Assembly: GCF_014268655.2 (NCBI RefSeq)
Contig: NZ_JABWQX020000001.1
Location: 1,766,001-1,830,000 of the forward strand
Origin: Pseudomonas marvdashtae
Lineage (GTDB): Bacteria > Pseudomonadota > Gammaproteobacteria > Pseudomonadales > Pseudomonadaceae
Reading direction: 5' to 3'
Length of the DNA: 64,000 bases
Shown: positions 22,533 to 31,651 of the stretch, piece after piece
Layout of the letters: each line of letters opens with the position of its first letter
How positions within the stretch are numbered: the stretch's first letter is position 1
Translations under genes and position numbers: made by a program
The notes under the pieces: generated by a model
Told to the model about the DNA's origin: nothing
The model's input: only the letters and a program-made list of their open reading frames with translations
Databases searched by the model: none

Positions 22533-23302
22533 TCGAGCTGGCAACGCCGCCGAGCGGTACTCACGGCCGGGTTGCCCTGGTGACGGGCGCCGCACGGGGG
22601 ATCGGCCTGGGTATTGCCGCCTGGCTGATCTGTGAAGGCTGGCAAGTGGTGCTGACCGACCTGGATCGCGAGCGTGGTTCCAAGGTAGCGAAAACCCTGG
22701 GCGACAACGCCTGGTTCATCACGATGGATGTGGCGGACGAGGCGCAGGTCGCCACCGGTATTGCCGAGGTGCTCGGGCAGTTCGGGCGGCTCGACGCGCT
22801 GGTGTGCAATGCGGCCATCGCCGAGCCGCACAACATCATCCTGGAAAGCCTGGACCTGGCTCACTGGAACCGGGTCCTGGCGGTGAACCTCGGCGGGCCG
22901 ATGCTGCTGGCCAAGCATTGCGCGCCTTACCTGCGCGCCCACAATGGCGCCATCGTCAACCTGGCCTCGACCCGCGCCGCGCAATCGGAACCCGACACCG
23001 AGGCCTATGCCGCAAGCAAGGGGGGGCTGTTGGCGCTGACCCACGCCCTGGCGATCAGCCTGGGCCCGGAGATCCGCGTCAATGCGGTCAGCCCTGGCTG
23101 GATCGATGCGCGGGACCCATCCCAACGTCGCGCAGAGCCATTGACCGACGCCGATCATGCCCAGCATCCGGCGGGCAGGGTAGGCACGGTGGAGGACGTG
23201 GCGGCGATGGTGGCGTGGTTGTTGTCGCGCAACGCCAGTTTCGTCACGGGTCAGGAGTTCATCGTTGACGGCGGCATGACCAAGAAGATGATTTATCAGT
23301 GA
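22529..23302 (+). CDS. Short-chain dehydrogenase/reductase
   Basis: A 257-residue Rossmann oxidoreductase starting at GTG 22529, overlapping the metZ stop by four bases. TGAARGIG binds the nucleotide, NAA is at the centre, and the Ser...Tyr-x-x-x-Lys catalytic set is seen in NLASTRAAQ and [21 protein letters not shown] ends the protein. Coupling to metZ suggests co-expression, but the substrate cannot be deduced. Confidence 0.88.
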   Translation: MIELATPPSGTHGRVALVTGAARGIGLGIAAWLICEGWQVVLTDLDRERGSKVAKTLGDNAWFITMDVADEAQVATGIAEVLGQFGRLDALVCNAAIAEPHNIILESLDLAHWNRVLAVNLGGPMLLAKHCAPYLRAHNGAIVNLASTRAAQSEPDTEAYAASKGGLLALTHALAISLGPEIRVNAVSPGWIDARDPSQRRAEPLTDADHAQHPAGRVGTVEDVAAMVAWLLSRNASFVTGQEFIVDGGMTKKMIYQ

Positions 23303-23405
23303 CGAGCGTCTCTGTGCCTCGTTTGAACTGTTTTTAAAAAACTTCAACGCTGCTATTGACTTAGCTTCGGTACCTGCGTAAATTTCGCGGCCTCAACGCA
23401 GCAAA

Positions 23406-23481
23406 GGGTGATTAGCTCAGCCGGGAGAGCGTCTGCCTTACAAGCAGAATGTCGGCGGTTCGATCCCGTCATCACCCACCA
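23406..23481 (+). tRNA. tRNA-Val (TAC)
   Basis: 76-base cloverleaf with acceptor GGGTGAT/ATCACCC, anticodon loop CTTACAA giving TAC, GTTCGATCC T-loop, and encoded CCA. Confidence 0.97.
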
Positions 23482-23539
23482 TGTTTCTTGAGAGTCTTGC
23501 GAAAGCAAGATGGAAGCTGTCAAAAGCCTCCACCGACGC

Positions 23540-23616
23540 GCAGCGGTAGTTCAGTCGGTTAGAATACCGGCCTGTCACGCCGGGGGTCGCGGGTTCGAGT
23601 CCCGTCCGCTGCGCCA
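23540..23616 (+). tRNA. tRNA-Asp (GTC), copy 1
   Basis: 77 bases; acceptor GCAGCGG/CCGCTGC, anticodon loop CTGTCAC giving GTC, T-loop GTTCGAGTC, encoded CCA. Confidence 0.97.
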
Positions 23617-23705
23617 TATTTTCCGAAGCAGGTTCGCCTGGTTCGAGATTAAAGCCCAAGGGTTTTGATCAGACGAGTTAACTGGACGCAAGTCCATAGC
23701 GATAC

Positions 23706-23782
23706 GCAGCGGTAGTTCAGTCGGTTAGAATACCGGCCTGTCACGCCGGGGGTCGCGGGTTCGAGTCCCGTCCGCTGCGCCA
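23706..23782 (+). tRNA. tRNA-Asp (GTC), copy 2
   Basis: Identical to copy 1 over all 77 bases. The 89-base spacer between the two copies is unrelated to the gene, so this is a simple tandem duplication within the tRNA operon. Confidence 0.97.
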
Positions 23783-23857
23783 TATCTGCTTCGAGGCCCA
23801 CTGAACGCCTTGAAGCTAAGAAGAAAGCTGAAAAGCTCCTTCTAGTCGATAGCAAAG

Positions 23858-23885
23858 ACCCTGGTCGAAAGGCCGGGGTTTTTTG
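23858..23885 (+). terminator. Terminator of the tRNA operon
   Basis: Stem ACCCTGGTC / GGCCGGGGT around a GAAA tetraloop, followed by a T-rich run. Confidence 0.85.
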
Positions 23886-23917
23886 TTTTCGGAATTTGAA
23901 AGATTGGAACAAGCCCC

Positions 23918-23960
23918 GTGGCGAGGGAGCTTGCTCCCGCTGGGCTGCGAAGCAGCCCCC
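23918..23960 (+). repeat. REP-like intergenic repeat, copy C
   Basis: GTGGCGAGGGAGCTTGCTCC then CGCTGGG and GCGAAGCAGCCCCC. Same frame as copy A but with the central GGATTTATCC replaced by GGAGCTTGCTCC, the same variant as copy D. Confidence 0.8.
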
Positions 23961-23974
23961 TGTTGTTGGCCGCC

Positions 23975-25258
23975 TCAGAACCCCAACTTATCCCGCAAGC
24001 CGTAATACCAAGCTCCCATCGCCGCAAACGGCGTACGCAACAACTGACCGCCGGGGAAGGGGTAGTGGGGCAGGTCAGCAAACGCATCAAAACGCTCCGC
24101 TTGCCCTCGCAGCGCCTCGGCCAATACCTTGCCCGCCAGGTGCGTATACGTCACGCCATGACCGCTGCAGCCCTGGGAATAATAAATGTTATCCCCCAGC
24201 CGCCCGACCTGCGGAAGACGCGACAGCGTCAGCAGGAAATTTCCGGTCCAGGCGTAATCGATCTTCACATCCTTGAGCTGCGGGAACGCCTTGAGCATCT
24301 TCGGTCGAATGATCGCCTCAATGTTCGCCGGATCCCTCGCGCCATACACCACGCCGCCGCCAAAGATCAGACGCTTGTCGCCTGTCAGCCGGTAGTAATC
24401 GAGCAGGTAGTTACAGTCCTCGACGCAATAATCCTGCGGTAGCAGGCTACGGGCCAACTCTTCCCCCAGCGGCTCGGTGGCAATCACCTGGGTGCCGCAA
24501 GGCATGGACTTGGCCGCCAATTCCGGCACCAGATTGCCTAGATAAGCGTTGCCCGCCACGATAATGAACTTGGCCCTGACCTTGCCCTGCGGCGTATGCA
24601 CCACCGGACTGGCGCCGCGCTCGATGCGCACCGCCGGCGACTGCTCGTAAATTACCCCGCCCAGCGACTCCACCGCCGCCGCTTCGCCCAACGCCAAGTT
24701 AAGCGGATGAATATGCCCGCCGCTCATGTCCAGCATGCCGCCCACATACTCCTCGCAAGCCACCACTTCGCGAATGCGCCGCTGATCCAGCAGCTCCAGC
24801 TGGGTATGGCCAAAACGCTCCCATAAACACTTCTGCGACTCCAGATGGCCCATCTGTTTATCAGTGAGCGCGGCGAACACACCGCCGTCCTTCAGATCAC
24901 ACTGAATCTGATACTTCGCCACCCGCTCACGAATGATCCGCCCACCCTCGAACGCCATGTTGCCCAGTAACTGCGCCTGTTGCGGGCCGACGCTGCGCTC
25001 GATCACATCAATGTCGCGGCTATAACTGTTAACGATCTGCCCGCCGTTGCGACCCGAAGCGCCAAAGCCCACCTTGGCCGCCTCAAGCACGGTGACCTTG
25101 AAACCGTTCTCCAGCAAAAACAGTGCAGAGGACAGGCCGGTATAACCGGCGCCGATCACGCACACATCGGTTTCGACGTCATCCTGCAGGGCAGGGCGCG
25201 AAGGCGTCGGATTGGCCGATGCGGCGTAATACGACGCTGGGTAGGCTGTGTTCGCCAT
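23975..25258 (-). CDS. FAD-dependent amine oxidase (PuuB/PauB-like)
   Basis: A 427-residue DAO-family oxidoreductase. The dinucleotide motif VIGAGYTGLSSA lies near residue 35, followed by VLEA and the GRNGGQ flavin motif; the C-terminal YSQGCSGHGVTYTHLAG closes the FAD site. Closest remembered families are gamma-glutamylputrescine oxidase (PuuB/PauB) and related polyamine or amino-acid oxidases, which would place it in polyamine catabolism. No pathway partner is adjacent, so the substrate is inferred only from the family. It lies between two tRNA loci on the opposite strand. Confidence 0.85.
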   Translation of the reverse strand: MANTAYPASYYAASANPTPSRPALQDDVETDVCVIGAGYTGLSSALFLLENGFKVTVLEAAKVGFGASGRNGGQIVNSYSRDIDVIERSVGPQQAQLLGNMAFEGGRIIRERVAKYQIQCDLKDGGVFAALTDKQMGHLESQKCLWERFGHTQLELLDQRRIREVVACEEYVGGMLDMSGGHIHPLNLALGEAAAVESLGGVIYEQSPAVRIERGASPVVHTPQGKVRAKFIIVAGNAYLGNLVPELAAKSMPCGTQVIATEPLGEELARSLLPQDYCVEDCNYLLDYYRLTGDKRLIFGGGVVYGARDPANIEAIIRPKMLKAFPQLKDVKIDYAWTGNFLLTLSRLPQVGRLGDNIYYSQGCSGHGVTYTHLAGKVLAEALRGQAERFDAFADLPHYPFPGGQLLRTPFAAMGAWYYGLRDKLGF

Positions 25259-25441
25259 TCTGGAACCTCTGTTTTATATTTTTTACGAATGCAGCGATCC
25301 TACCCGAGATAAAAATCCGCCGCCAGCCACCGCAAAATCTTCGTCGCATCGGCGCAATTAAATATTTTGCATATTCATAGGGTTAGGTGAAAAAAAGGTA
25401 TTGACACCCCTCCGGAATTCCGTAGAATGCCGCCTCACAGC

Positions 25442-25518
25442 AGGCACGTAGCTCAGTTGGTTAGAGCACCACCTTGACATGGTGGGGGTCGTTGGTTCGA
25501 GTCCAATCGCGCCTACCA
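25442..25518 (+). tRNA. tRNA-Val (GAC)
   Basis: 77 bases, acceptor AGGCACG/CGCGCCT with an A-C mismatch at the fifth pair, anticodon loop TTGACAT giving GAC, encoded CCA. It marks the left edge of the accessory region; I found no repeat of its 3' end downstream that would prove integration. Confidence 0.95.
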
Positions 25519-25550
25519 AACAAAATCCGCTCTGCTGGGCGGTCTAGAAG

Positions 25551-25577
25551 GGCTCACCGAAAGGTGGGCCTTTTTTT
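25551..25577 (+). terminator. Terminator after tRNA-Val (GAC)
   Basis: Stem GGCTCACC / GGTGGGCC with GAAA tetraloop and seven Ts. Confidence 0.88.
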
Positions 25578-25707
25578 GTTGGATGCGTTTCAAGCTTTCC
25601 CAAAGCTTTTTACATCCCACCTCACAACGCTCATTCGACATCCAACTCAACGTATCCAATCGCCGTAGTGTCGGATGTTGAGTTGTCGAGTACATAAGGA
25701 CATGGTC

Positions 25708-26352
25708 ATGCGAGTCGTCACTTTCGTAACTTTTCTCTCTGTAGCACTTGCTGGTTGCTCTGGAATTCCTTCAGTTCCATACGAAGAGCCTGCCCAATCG
25801 GAGGGAATGGCGCGCGTTCGCGTTATTACGAACTCCGATGTGTTCGGCGATAGCATCACCGGCAGTTGTGCTCCTGCTACCCGGCATAAAATGGCTGAAG
25901 CCGGACGTTTCGGGCGGGACGGGACAGCGAACATCAACTATCCGCAGTACCCCCAGAAGTCGGCGAGCCTTGGCATGCCGCAACGAGTTTTCCCTACTCT
26001 TGCTCAGTACGTCCCTGCCATTCGGATGGGCGAAGGGGCTTACAAAGAAGTCGTAACCGAGTATCGCGTTAGGACTGATCTGCCGTTCCAAATGGCGACC
26101 CTGGGCGCGACCATTGGTAGCTATGGCAGCACTTACTCGACCTGCGGTGGCCAGGCGCTCGTTTACAAGCTGGAACCAGGGAGAGATTACGAAGCTTTGG
26201 CTGGGGTGAGTAGCAGACCAAACAAAGATGGTCAGCAGACGCTTGTTTGCATGTTCGCGGTTTTTGAACTCGCCGCTTTTCCTGGGACTTCAATTGTGAT
26301 TCCCAAGAAGCTGACGCCTGCTGCGCCTCCGCAGGAAGTCTGCAAGAACTAA
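25708..26352 (+). CDS. Putative lipoprotein, function unknown
   Basis: 214 residues. I choose ATG 25708 because AAGGA lies about 7 bases upstream and it gives a compact signal (MRVVTFVTFLSVALAGCSG) with an LAGC lipobox; ATG 25702 and an upstream start at 25675 are less well placed. The mature part has several Gly, Tyr and Cys residues and no motif I recognise. A terminator follows within 10 bases, so it is a single-gene unit. Confidence 0.75.
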   Translation: MRVVTFVTFLSVALAGCSGIPSVPYEEPAQSEGMARVRVITNSDVFGDSITGSCAPATRHKMAEAGRFGRDGTANINYPQYPQKSASLGMPQRVFPTLAQYVPAIRMGEGAYKEVVTEYRVRTDLPFQMATLGATIGSYGSTYSTCGGQALVYKLEPGRDYEALAGVSSRPNKDGQQTLVCMFAVFELAAFPGTSIVIPKKLTPAAPPQEVCKN

Positions 26353-26359
26353 CAAGCGC

Positions 26360-26387
26360 AGCCCGGCCATCAAGCCGGGCTTTTTAT
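26360..26387 (+). terminator. Terminator after the 25.7-kb lipoprotein gene
   Basis: Perfect stem AGCCCGGC / GCCGGGCT, 6-base loop, then TTTTATT. Confidence 0.9.
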
Positions 26388-26477
26388 TGTCCGCTCGTCG
26401 ACGCCATAGCACTCTCATTCTGAGCGCCGCCTCTCAGCTATATAGGCGCAGATTCCGCGCATTAGAGGAGACATAGC

Positions 26478-26693
26478 ATGGTGGATGACAATAACGGCCC
26501 CGAAGCGCCGTACCCCGGGCCAGATGAGAAGACGCCCGACGCAGGCGAAGGCCATGGATCCGGGCTTGAGCAAGCTAAGTCTGAGCCGAAGCAGGGCACT
26601 GGCGAGAGACCGGAGGACTGGAGCCCGCCTCCTGGCAACCCGGGTTCTGACCAAGACGCCCAGACGAATCGTGAGAATGGTGGTGCTAAGTAG
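26478..26693 (+). CDS. Small hydrophilic Pro/Gly-rich protein
   Basis: 71 residues rich in Pro, Gly, Asp, Glu and Lys with no hydrophobic core, so probably disordered. AGAGGAGA ribosome site lies upstream of ATG and a terminator follows the stop, which supports a real small gene. No family recognised. Confidence 0.6.
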   Translation: MVDDNNGPEAPYPGPDEKTPDAGEGHGSGLEQAKSEPKQGTGERPEDWSPPPGNPGSDQDAQTNRENGGAK

Positions 26694-26718
26694 ATTGCTG
26701 AACAGCATGACGACGGAT

Positions 26719-26744
26719 AACCCAGCCATCGTGCCGGGTTTTTC
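26719..26744 (+). terminator. Terminator after the small hydrophilic gene
   Basis: AACCCAGC / GCCGGGTT with one mismatch and a T run. The following 290 bases (to 27034) hold no gene I can support. Confidence 0.75.
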
Positions 26745-27034
26745 GTTGCCTTCAATTTACATGAAGGAGCAGCGCTCGCGTTAATCGAGCTGCGGAGGAA
26801 AAAAGGGTCAGGTTTATCTTGCTTCGCTTCGCTGAGAGCTTCCATCGAACGGATTCGATCCTGGGGTCTTCCGGTAGGAGCGAGGTGGCGCTTGCGTCAT
26901 TCAGACACTCTAATAGGCTGACGTTTAGCACTGGCAAGCCGAAGCGAGAATTGACACGGAGTACTTAGATGCAGCTAGCTGACGCAGTTCTCGGTGCTTA
27001 CGATTGACTGCGGCTGACCGAAAACTGCCGTTTC

Positions 27035-27391
27035 TTACTGCTGCTCGGTCCACACGGCCAGTTCATAGCCATCTGGATCTGTGAAGTGGAACCTGCTGCC
27101 ACCAGGGAAAGAAAATATCTCCCGGGTGAAAACAGCGCCTAGGGCCTTGAGCCGCCGTTGTGTTTCAGCGAGGTTGTCGGCGTACAAAATGATTAAAGGC
27201 CCACCGGGTCGAACGGGCTCGCCTGTAGTGAAACCGCCGGTGAGGCGGCCGTCAGTGAACTCGGTGTAGGTGGGACCGTAGTCGACGAATGTCCAACCGA
27301 ATGCGCTGCCGTAGAAGGCTTTGCTACGGGCGATATCACCTACATTCAGCTCGATATTGTCGATTTGTCGGTCTTTGCCGCGAACGCTCAT
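27035..27391 (-). CDS. VOC (glyoxalase/bleomycin-resistance) family protein
   Basis: 118 residues with two beta-alpha-beta-beta-beta units: IDNIELNVGDIARSKAFYG at the start, and FHFTDPDGYELAVWTEQQ at the end. Such proteins bind a divalent metal and small substrates; the substrate is unknown. Stands alone on the minus strand. Between 27392 and 27799 no gene is convincing (a short minus-strand frame there lacks a ribosome site). Confidence 0.85.
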   Translation of the reverse strand: MSVRGKDRQIDNIELNVGDIARSKAFYGSAFGWTFVDYGPTYTEFTDGRLTGGFTTGEPVRPGGPLIILYADNLAETQRRLKALGAVFTREIFSFPGGSRFHFTDPDGYELAVWTEQQ

Positions 27392-27799
27392 GCTCGCCTC
27401 CCTGGCTGATGTTTAGGGTGGCGAGTATAACGTCACTGTCGGCTCTCGACAGGCCCGGCGCATCGAGCTTGCATTGAACTACTTGCGCTTCAACTGCTGC
27501 CGGGATTGTTTCATTCGAAAGGTCAGGACTCAGGATGCGGTTGAGCGATTCTTTCCCTGAGTACACGGATTAAAAATTTCCCGAATACTCTCGCTGGTGC
27601 CTACATAGGTTTTGGTACCTGGTACCGCCACAGCCGAGTAATTCTTGCGATCGGTGACCCGAATAAAACTGCCTTGCGCAGCCGTGAAGCTCTCAGTGTT
27701 CGGCGGCACTAACACGCTCAGGAACTGGGCTTTCTTGTCGAGGGCCAAGGCACCTCCCACGCCTGCTCTCAGGTAGCCCCAGCAATTCAAGGAAGAGTC

Positions 27800-28411
27800 A
27801 TGAACAGGACGCTCTGTACCGCGCTGAGCCTTTCGATTATTGCGTCATCCACCGGGTGCGCCACAAAACCTGCGAAGGAACCGTTCATAGCCCCCCAGAT
27901 TTATGGCTATACCTTGAATCAACCGCTTTCCAGCGATGAGTTCAAGGCGCTTTCCGCTACCGGAGGCGAGTCGGGCACGGGCTCCAGGGTTTACAAGCGC
28001 GTCGATGACCAAGGCGATACCTACGAGGTTTTCCTTGATCGTCAGGTTCGCCCAGATTTTATTAGGAAGACGAGTCGTGCTTTTGCACGTCAGCCTGAAT
28101 GTGAGACCGAGCTTGAGGCGCAGGTCGCCCAGTTGAAGCAGCTCCTGGCCAGCCACGAAAACCGTGCGCCAGTGCTGGGTGATCATTACGTGAGCTTGGA
28201 CACCACGCAATGCAATGTCGGTCGGTACGATCAATCCCCAACCTATCGTTATGCCCTGAGCGTGTCCGAGGGAGTAGTCGCTCCTCCGTCGAAACGAGGC
28301 CTGGGCGATAAGATCCATGATGCCTACGGGGCCGTCTGGATGACTATGCTCGGCGTCGCCCTGTTGCCGTTTGCACTGGTTGGTGCAGTTGTGGTTAAGG
28401 CCACCGATTGA
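27800..28411 (+). CDS. Putative lipoprotein, function unknown
   Basis: 203 residues. Signal peptide with an SSTGC lipobox, preceded by AAGGAAG. The middle contains an EVFLDRQVRPDF segment and a Glu/Gln-rich helix; the C-terminus holds a hydrophobic segment (MTMLGVALLPFALVGAVV) that could be a membrane helix. No family recognised. Followed closely by a second small lipoprotein gene. Confidence 0.7.
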   Translation: MNRTLCTALSLSIIASSTGCATKPAKEPFIAPQIYGYTLNQPLSSDEFKALSATGGESGTGSRVYKRVDDQGDTYEVFLDRQVRPDFIRKTSRAFARQPECETELEAQVAQLKQLLASHENRAPVLGDHYVSLDTTQCNVGRYDQSPTYRYALSVSEGVVAPPSKRGLGDKIHDAYGAVWMTMLGVALLPFALVGAVVVKATD

Positions 28412-28496
28412 GTTTCGTGCGGTCCTGGTTTTTTGGGGGAAAGGGGGAGGTGGCTGGGATTTTTTGGTCATCCTGTCGACAAATTGGAGTTTTTTG

Positions 28497-28913
28497 TTGA
28501 AATTCATATGGGCTTTCAGCTTTGGCATACTGTTGACGGGGTGCACAAATACACCCGCTAACCTCATGTCTGAATCGGACAGTTACGATGGCTCGTTCCA
28601 GCCGAACGTTACTGCTCAATCTGCTTACCGAAACATCCGTCAAGCAAGCAGAATTTGTTTGGAGCACTCTCCGCTCGGGACTCCGGTCACAACAGAAGGT
28701 GAGTTCGATTCAGAGCTCGGTAGCGGGCAGATCACCCAGCGTATGGTTGCCCAAGGCGTGAGGCTCAGCTTGGCGATCATCACTATCGAGGCCACCCCTG
28801 AGGGTATCGTTGAGATAAAGCTATATACCCTCAAGGGATGGAGTTCGATTGGGGTCAAGGCGCCTACGTTGGACAAGCTTCGTTCGTGGATCAAAGGTGA
28901 TAAATCTTGCTAA
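28497..28913 (+). CDS. Small putative lipoprotein, TTG start
   Basis: 138 residues. The frame stays open upstream, but TTG 28497 follows a GGAG ribosome site by about 9 bases and gives MKFIWAFSFGILLTGCTNT, a standard lipoprotein signal with LTGC lipobox. The mature part is unrecognised. It follows the 27.8-kb lipoprotein gene by 85 bases and may be co-transcribed. Confidence 0.6.
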   Translation: MKFIWAFSFGILLTGCTNTPANLMSESDSYDGSFQPNVTAQSAYRNIRQASRICLEHSPLGTPVTTEGEFDSELGSGQITQRMVAQGVRLSLAIITIEATPEGIVEIKLYTLKGWSSIGVKAPTLDKLRSWIKGDKSC

Positions 28914-29139
28914 ATGTCGACTGCGTTACGACGCACTGTTCTGCGCTCTTGGCGAAAGGGCTCGGTGCGTTGTGGTTTTTTGGGCGGCAGTGCTCTTTTT
29001 GGTGTAGCTCATCCAACACAAACAGCGTGAATGCATTCAACACCTCCGGAGCCGCGCTCGATCTGCAGGTCGGCCTGGTGTCATCATTGCCCAAGGAAAG
29101 AAATCATGGCCTACCAAGCTCCCGGAATTTGCTTCTCTG

Positions 29140-29430
29140 ATGTCGAAACAGTCTCGTCTGAAACTCAGAGAAGGAGGCGACTGGCGTAACCCGGCTGACG
29201 TCACCAGCAAGCAATCAATCCTCGCTAAGCACCTTTATTTTTCGCTGCCAGTCTTGGGTTATGACCTGAAGACTGAGATCGGCCGACAACGCTATCTGGA
29301 GGAGCGGTGTCACCTTCTCATTACGCTGACCGAGACCCGGGAAGAGGCAAGGGAGATGGAGAGAACTGAAGAAAATAGCGGGGACTATCGGTTTGGAGGA
29401 AGGATTGAAGCCCTCCCGCTCGAGACTTAG
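29140..29430 (+). CDS. Doubtful small protein
   Basis: 96-residue frame, charged and helix-prone (ETREEAREMERTEENSG). No ribosome site precedes its ATG. A better ribosome site (AAGGAAAG, 29095) precedes another ATG at 29106 whose frame closes after 27 codons, so the locus may be a frameshifted gene joining the two. No family recognised. Confidence 0.3.
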   Translation: MSKQSRLKLREGGDWRNPADVTSKQSILAKHLYFSLPVLGYDLKTEIGRQRYLEERCHLLITLTETREEAREMERTEENSGDYRFGGRIEALPLET

Positions 29431-29585
29431 CGGATGTGTGAATCTGAAGGCCAGACGGGAGCACGGTCTTAAGGCTGTGCCAAGTGAAGACTGGTGGGAC
29501 TTAGATTGATGATATGGAAACTGGTAAGCGGATAGATACGATAAGTTAGCACTCTGTGAGTGATAACCTAAGCATTCTTCTATAA

Positions 29586-30221
29586 ATGATATTGGATCAA
29601 GTTATGAAAAGCGGTGAGAGGACGCTCGGAGCTAGCCTCGCTAACAGAGTAGTGGTCCCCGCCGCTTGGTTATCGGGGATTGTGACGATAGGACTTTTGT
29701 GGGGCATGATAGAGTTTTCGTCCGGTAAGCTTACCGTCGAAGGACGTCAGCTCTTCCTGGCTTCTGTTTCTATTTTTTGCCTCGCCATATGGCATTTGAT
29801 ACGGCGCAAGAGACGAGCAAAAGCGCTTGTAGCATCCATCAACCTAAAAGAAGGTCTGAGTCTTGAAGATACTCAGCTGCTCGGCTTTCCAAGCCCCATA
29901 TTTTTTGTCTTTGACCCCTCCAACAAGAAACTCGCTCAATGCCAAAGCGCCACCGGCGATTATCAAGTACGAGATATCACGTGGGTAATAGGCTGGCAGT
30001 GTGAGTGGAAACAGATTGACACCAGGGTGTCGGGTGGGGTTCTTCAAATAGTCGATGGGGCGGGCATGAGTGTTCCAGCCGACGAGATTCGGCGTAGATT
30101 CATAGGGTTCGTACTGGTTCTGACGGTTGCCGATACAAGCCATCCTCCCCTCCGTTTTCCAATGAACCGGAGCGCAGCTGAAGGGTGGTGTAGTCGGTGC
30201 AATGTACTGTTCAAGTGCTGA
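29586..30221 (+). CDS. Membrane protein of unknown function
   Basis: 211 residues (or 205 from ATG 29604). Two hydrophobic segments near the N-terminus (about 27-45 and 57-73) are followed by Arg/Lys-rich residues and a soluble domain of about 130 residues containing FFVFDPSNKKLAQC and DITWVIGWQCEW. This looks like a two-helix anchor with a cytoplasmic ligand or sensor domain. Base use is less GC-rich than the core genes. An inverted repeat lies 70 bases past the stop. Confidence 0.6.
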   Translation: MILDQVMKSGERTLGASLANRVVVPAAWLSGIVTIGLLWGMIEFSSGKLTVEGRQLFLASVSIFCLAIWHLIRRKRRAKALVASINLKEGLSLEDTQLLGFPSPIFFVFDPSNKKLAQCQSATGDYQVRDITWVIGWQCEWKQIDTRVSGGVLQIVDGAGMSVPADEIRRRFIGFVLVLTVADTSHPPLRFPMNRSAAEGWCSRCNVLFKC

Positions 30222-30291
30222 ACACGAAGCATCACACCGGAAGATAATTATCTTTAAAACTCGCGGCAGCGCTGATGCAAACGGAAAAAGC

Positions 30292-30356
30292 GGGGGACAG
30301 ACCACGATTATGAGACTGGCCGATTATAGACGGACCAAAATTGTGGTCTGTCCCCC
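30292..30356. repeat. Imperfect inverted repeat, GGGGGACAGACCACGATT type
   Basis: Left arm 30292-30309 and right arm 30339-30356 are complementary over 17 of 18 bases, with a 29-base spacer. A degraded single arm (ATAATCTGTCCCC-like) is found at about 35090-35104. The motif resembles short palindromic elements mobilised in trans; no transposase is in the window. Confidence 0.65.
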
Positions 30357-30440
30357 TCGGTTCTCAAAAGCTTCTTGGAGATCAGCAAGACCCCTTCAAA
30401 TGAAAAATGCCCGGCCCAGCGCCGGGCTTCTTGTATCTGC

Positions 30441-30728
30441 CTACCGATTCTTGGCCGAGTCGTAGACGCTGCTTCGTTCCCGCTTGCCGACGGCCAGCAC
30501 CAGGATGACAATCCGTCCATCCTCAACGCGGTACACGAGTCGGTAGCCGGCGCCGCGCAATTTGATCTTGTAGCAGTCCTTCATGCCGTGAAGCGCATCT
30601 CCTGGCACTCGTGGCCCGGCCTGCCGTTCTTGAAGCTTTCGCAAGAACTGGAGGCGGATGGTGCCGTCGAGCTTCCGCAGTTCCTTCAGAGCTTTCGGAT
30701 CCCACTCGACTCCGTACTCAACGGCCAT
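30441..30728 (-). CDS. RelE/ParE-type toxin
   Basis: 95 residues; start at ATG 30728 (MAVEYGVEWDPKALKELRKLD), overlapping the antitoxin gene by 11 bases. RelE fold signatures: LRGAGYRLVYRVEDGRIVILVLAVGKRE, with the Arg/Tyr set typical of ribosome-dependent mRNA interferases. The longer upstream frame is antitoxin shadow. The pair forms a type II toxin-antitoxin operon. Confidence 0.92.
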   Translation of the reverse strand: MAVEYGVEWDPKALKELRKLDGTIRLQFLRKLQERQAGPRVPGDALHGMKDCYKIKLRGAGYRLVYRVEDGRIVILVLAVGKRERSSVYDSAKNR

Positions 30729-31005
30729 TGGCGATATCTGCCTCGGCCTCGCCGATGAGATCGTCGAGAGATACTCGAACGGGTGTTTCGTTGGCATCGA
30801 GCCGTGCCTTGACCAAGTGAACCAGTTCCAGTTCGTCCAGGCGCTCAACCATCGCCTCGTACACGTTGGCAGGGACCATGTAGCCCATAACGCGGTTGTG
30901 ATTCAGCACGGCCACGGGCAAGCCGTTGGCGCCGCTCAGGACGGCAGAGGGGTTCTTCTTGAGTTCGGATACGCTGACGGCCACATCGGCCAGGATATTT
31001 TGCAT
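30718..31005 (-). CDS. Phd/YefM-family antitoxin
   Basis: 95 residues: N-terminal Phd/YefM DNA-binding domain (VSVSELKKNPSAVLS, LPVAVLNHNRVMGYMVPA) and a C-terminal toxin-binding tail (ARLDANETPVRVSLDDLIGEAEAD). First gene of the operon, expected to repress it. Upstream, 31006-31377 contains G-rich low-complexity sequence (GGGAAAAGGGGGGCGGG and similar) and the promoters; no other gene is visible. Confidence 0.92.
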   Translation of the reverse strand: MQNILADVAVSVSELKKNPSAVLSGANGLPVAVLNHNRVMGYMVPANVYEAMVERLDELELVHLVKARLDANETPVRVSLDDLIGEAEADIANGR

Positions 31006-31377
31006 AGATAAGACTCCTATTTAGGTCGTTATTCTGGTCTTTTGCTGCTGTGTAGGCAAGCGCTCAGCGTTCCAATCCCTCGTTCAAAGGTTGGATGGAG
31101 CTTGGCTGCTCCGGACGTTTTTGTTTCGGGAAAAGGGGGGCGGGAAAAAGGGAAAAGATGAGGGATTTTTTTGCCGCTGCGGCTTATGAGGGCTCAAACG
31201 AGCGCCGCGAAAGGCATTGACGCAAATTCCTACACAAACCTCGGAAGCCAGCGCATTGCAGCATCTGGATAGGCAACTTATTGTCTCTATATCGCCCAGA
31301 TGGGGATTCGGGTTTGGCGACTCGATTGAATGAAGCGCAGAAGCTCCTGCTCCTTATCAATTGAAGAGGTACTGCTC

Positions 31378-31650
31378 ATGACCCGATACATGCCCATCAC
31401 CGGCATCGACTGCATCCCCGCAACCCTGCTCATCGACACCGAAGCACCTCTAGACGTCCTTTTCGAAACCGCCGATTACCGCATCCGCACGGTGACCCAA
31501 GTCTTGGAAAATATCGCGTTTCGCTCGGACATCAGCTCAGACACCGTGGTGCTCACTGATTTTTGTAAATTGCTGACCACGTCATTGCGCGATGGCTGTG
31601 ATGTCATGGATGTGATCGGACGACGATTGCGGGCGCAGGTGGCGGAATAA
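31378..31650 (+). CDS. Small DUF3077/DUF6124-like protein
   Basis: 90 residues from ATG 31378, which follows AGAGG; an upstream start at 31330 is less likely. The layout, a short N-terminus, then an acidic stretch and two amphipathic helices (VTQVLENIAF, LCKLLTTSLRDG-like), resembles the small Pseudomonas proteins of DUF3077/DUF6124, but the match is by impression only. A strong terminator follows directly. Confidence 0.55.
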   Translation: MTRYMPITGIDCIPATLLIDTEAPLDVLFETADYRIRTVTQVLENIAFRSDISSDTVVLTDFCKLLTTSLRDGCDVMDVIGRRLRAQVAE

Positions 31651-31651
31651 T

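Noticed and set aside
23400..25520. tRNA cluster as proven integration site
   Set aside because: Searched by eye for a second copy of the tRNA 3' ends in 25.5-41 kb and saw none; no integrase gene.
27530..27790. Minus-strand 86-codon frame with protein-like composition
   Set aside because: Starts at TTG without ribosome site, overlaps the upstream region of a clear plus-strand gene; could be a relic, but support is too thin.
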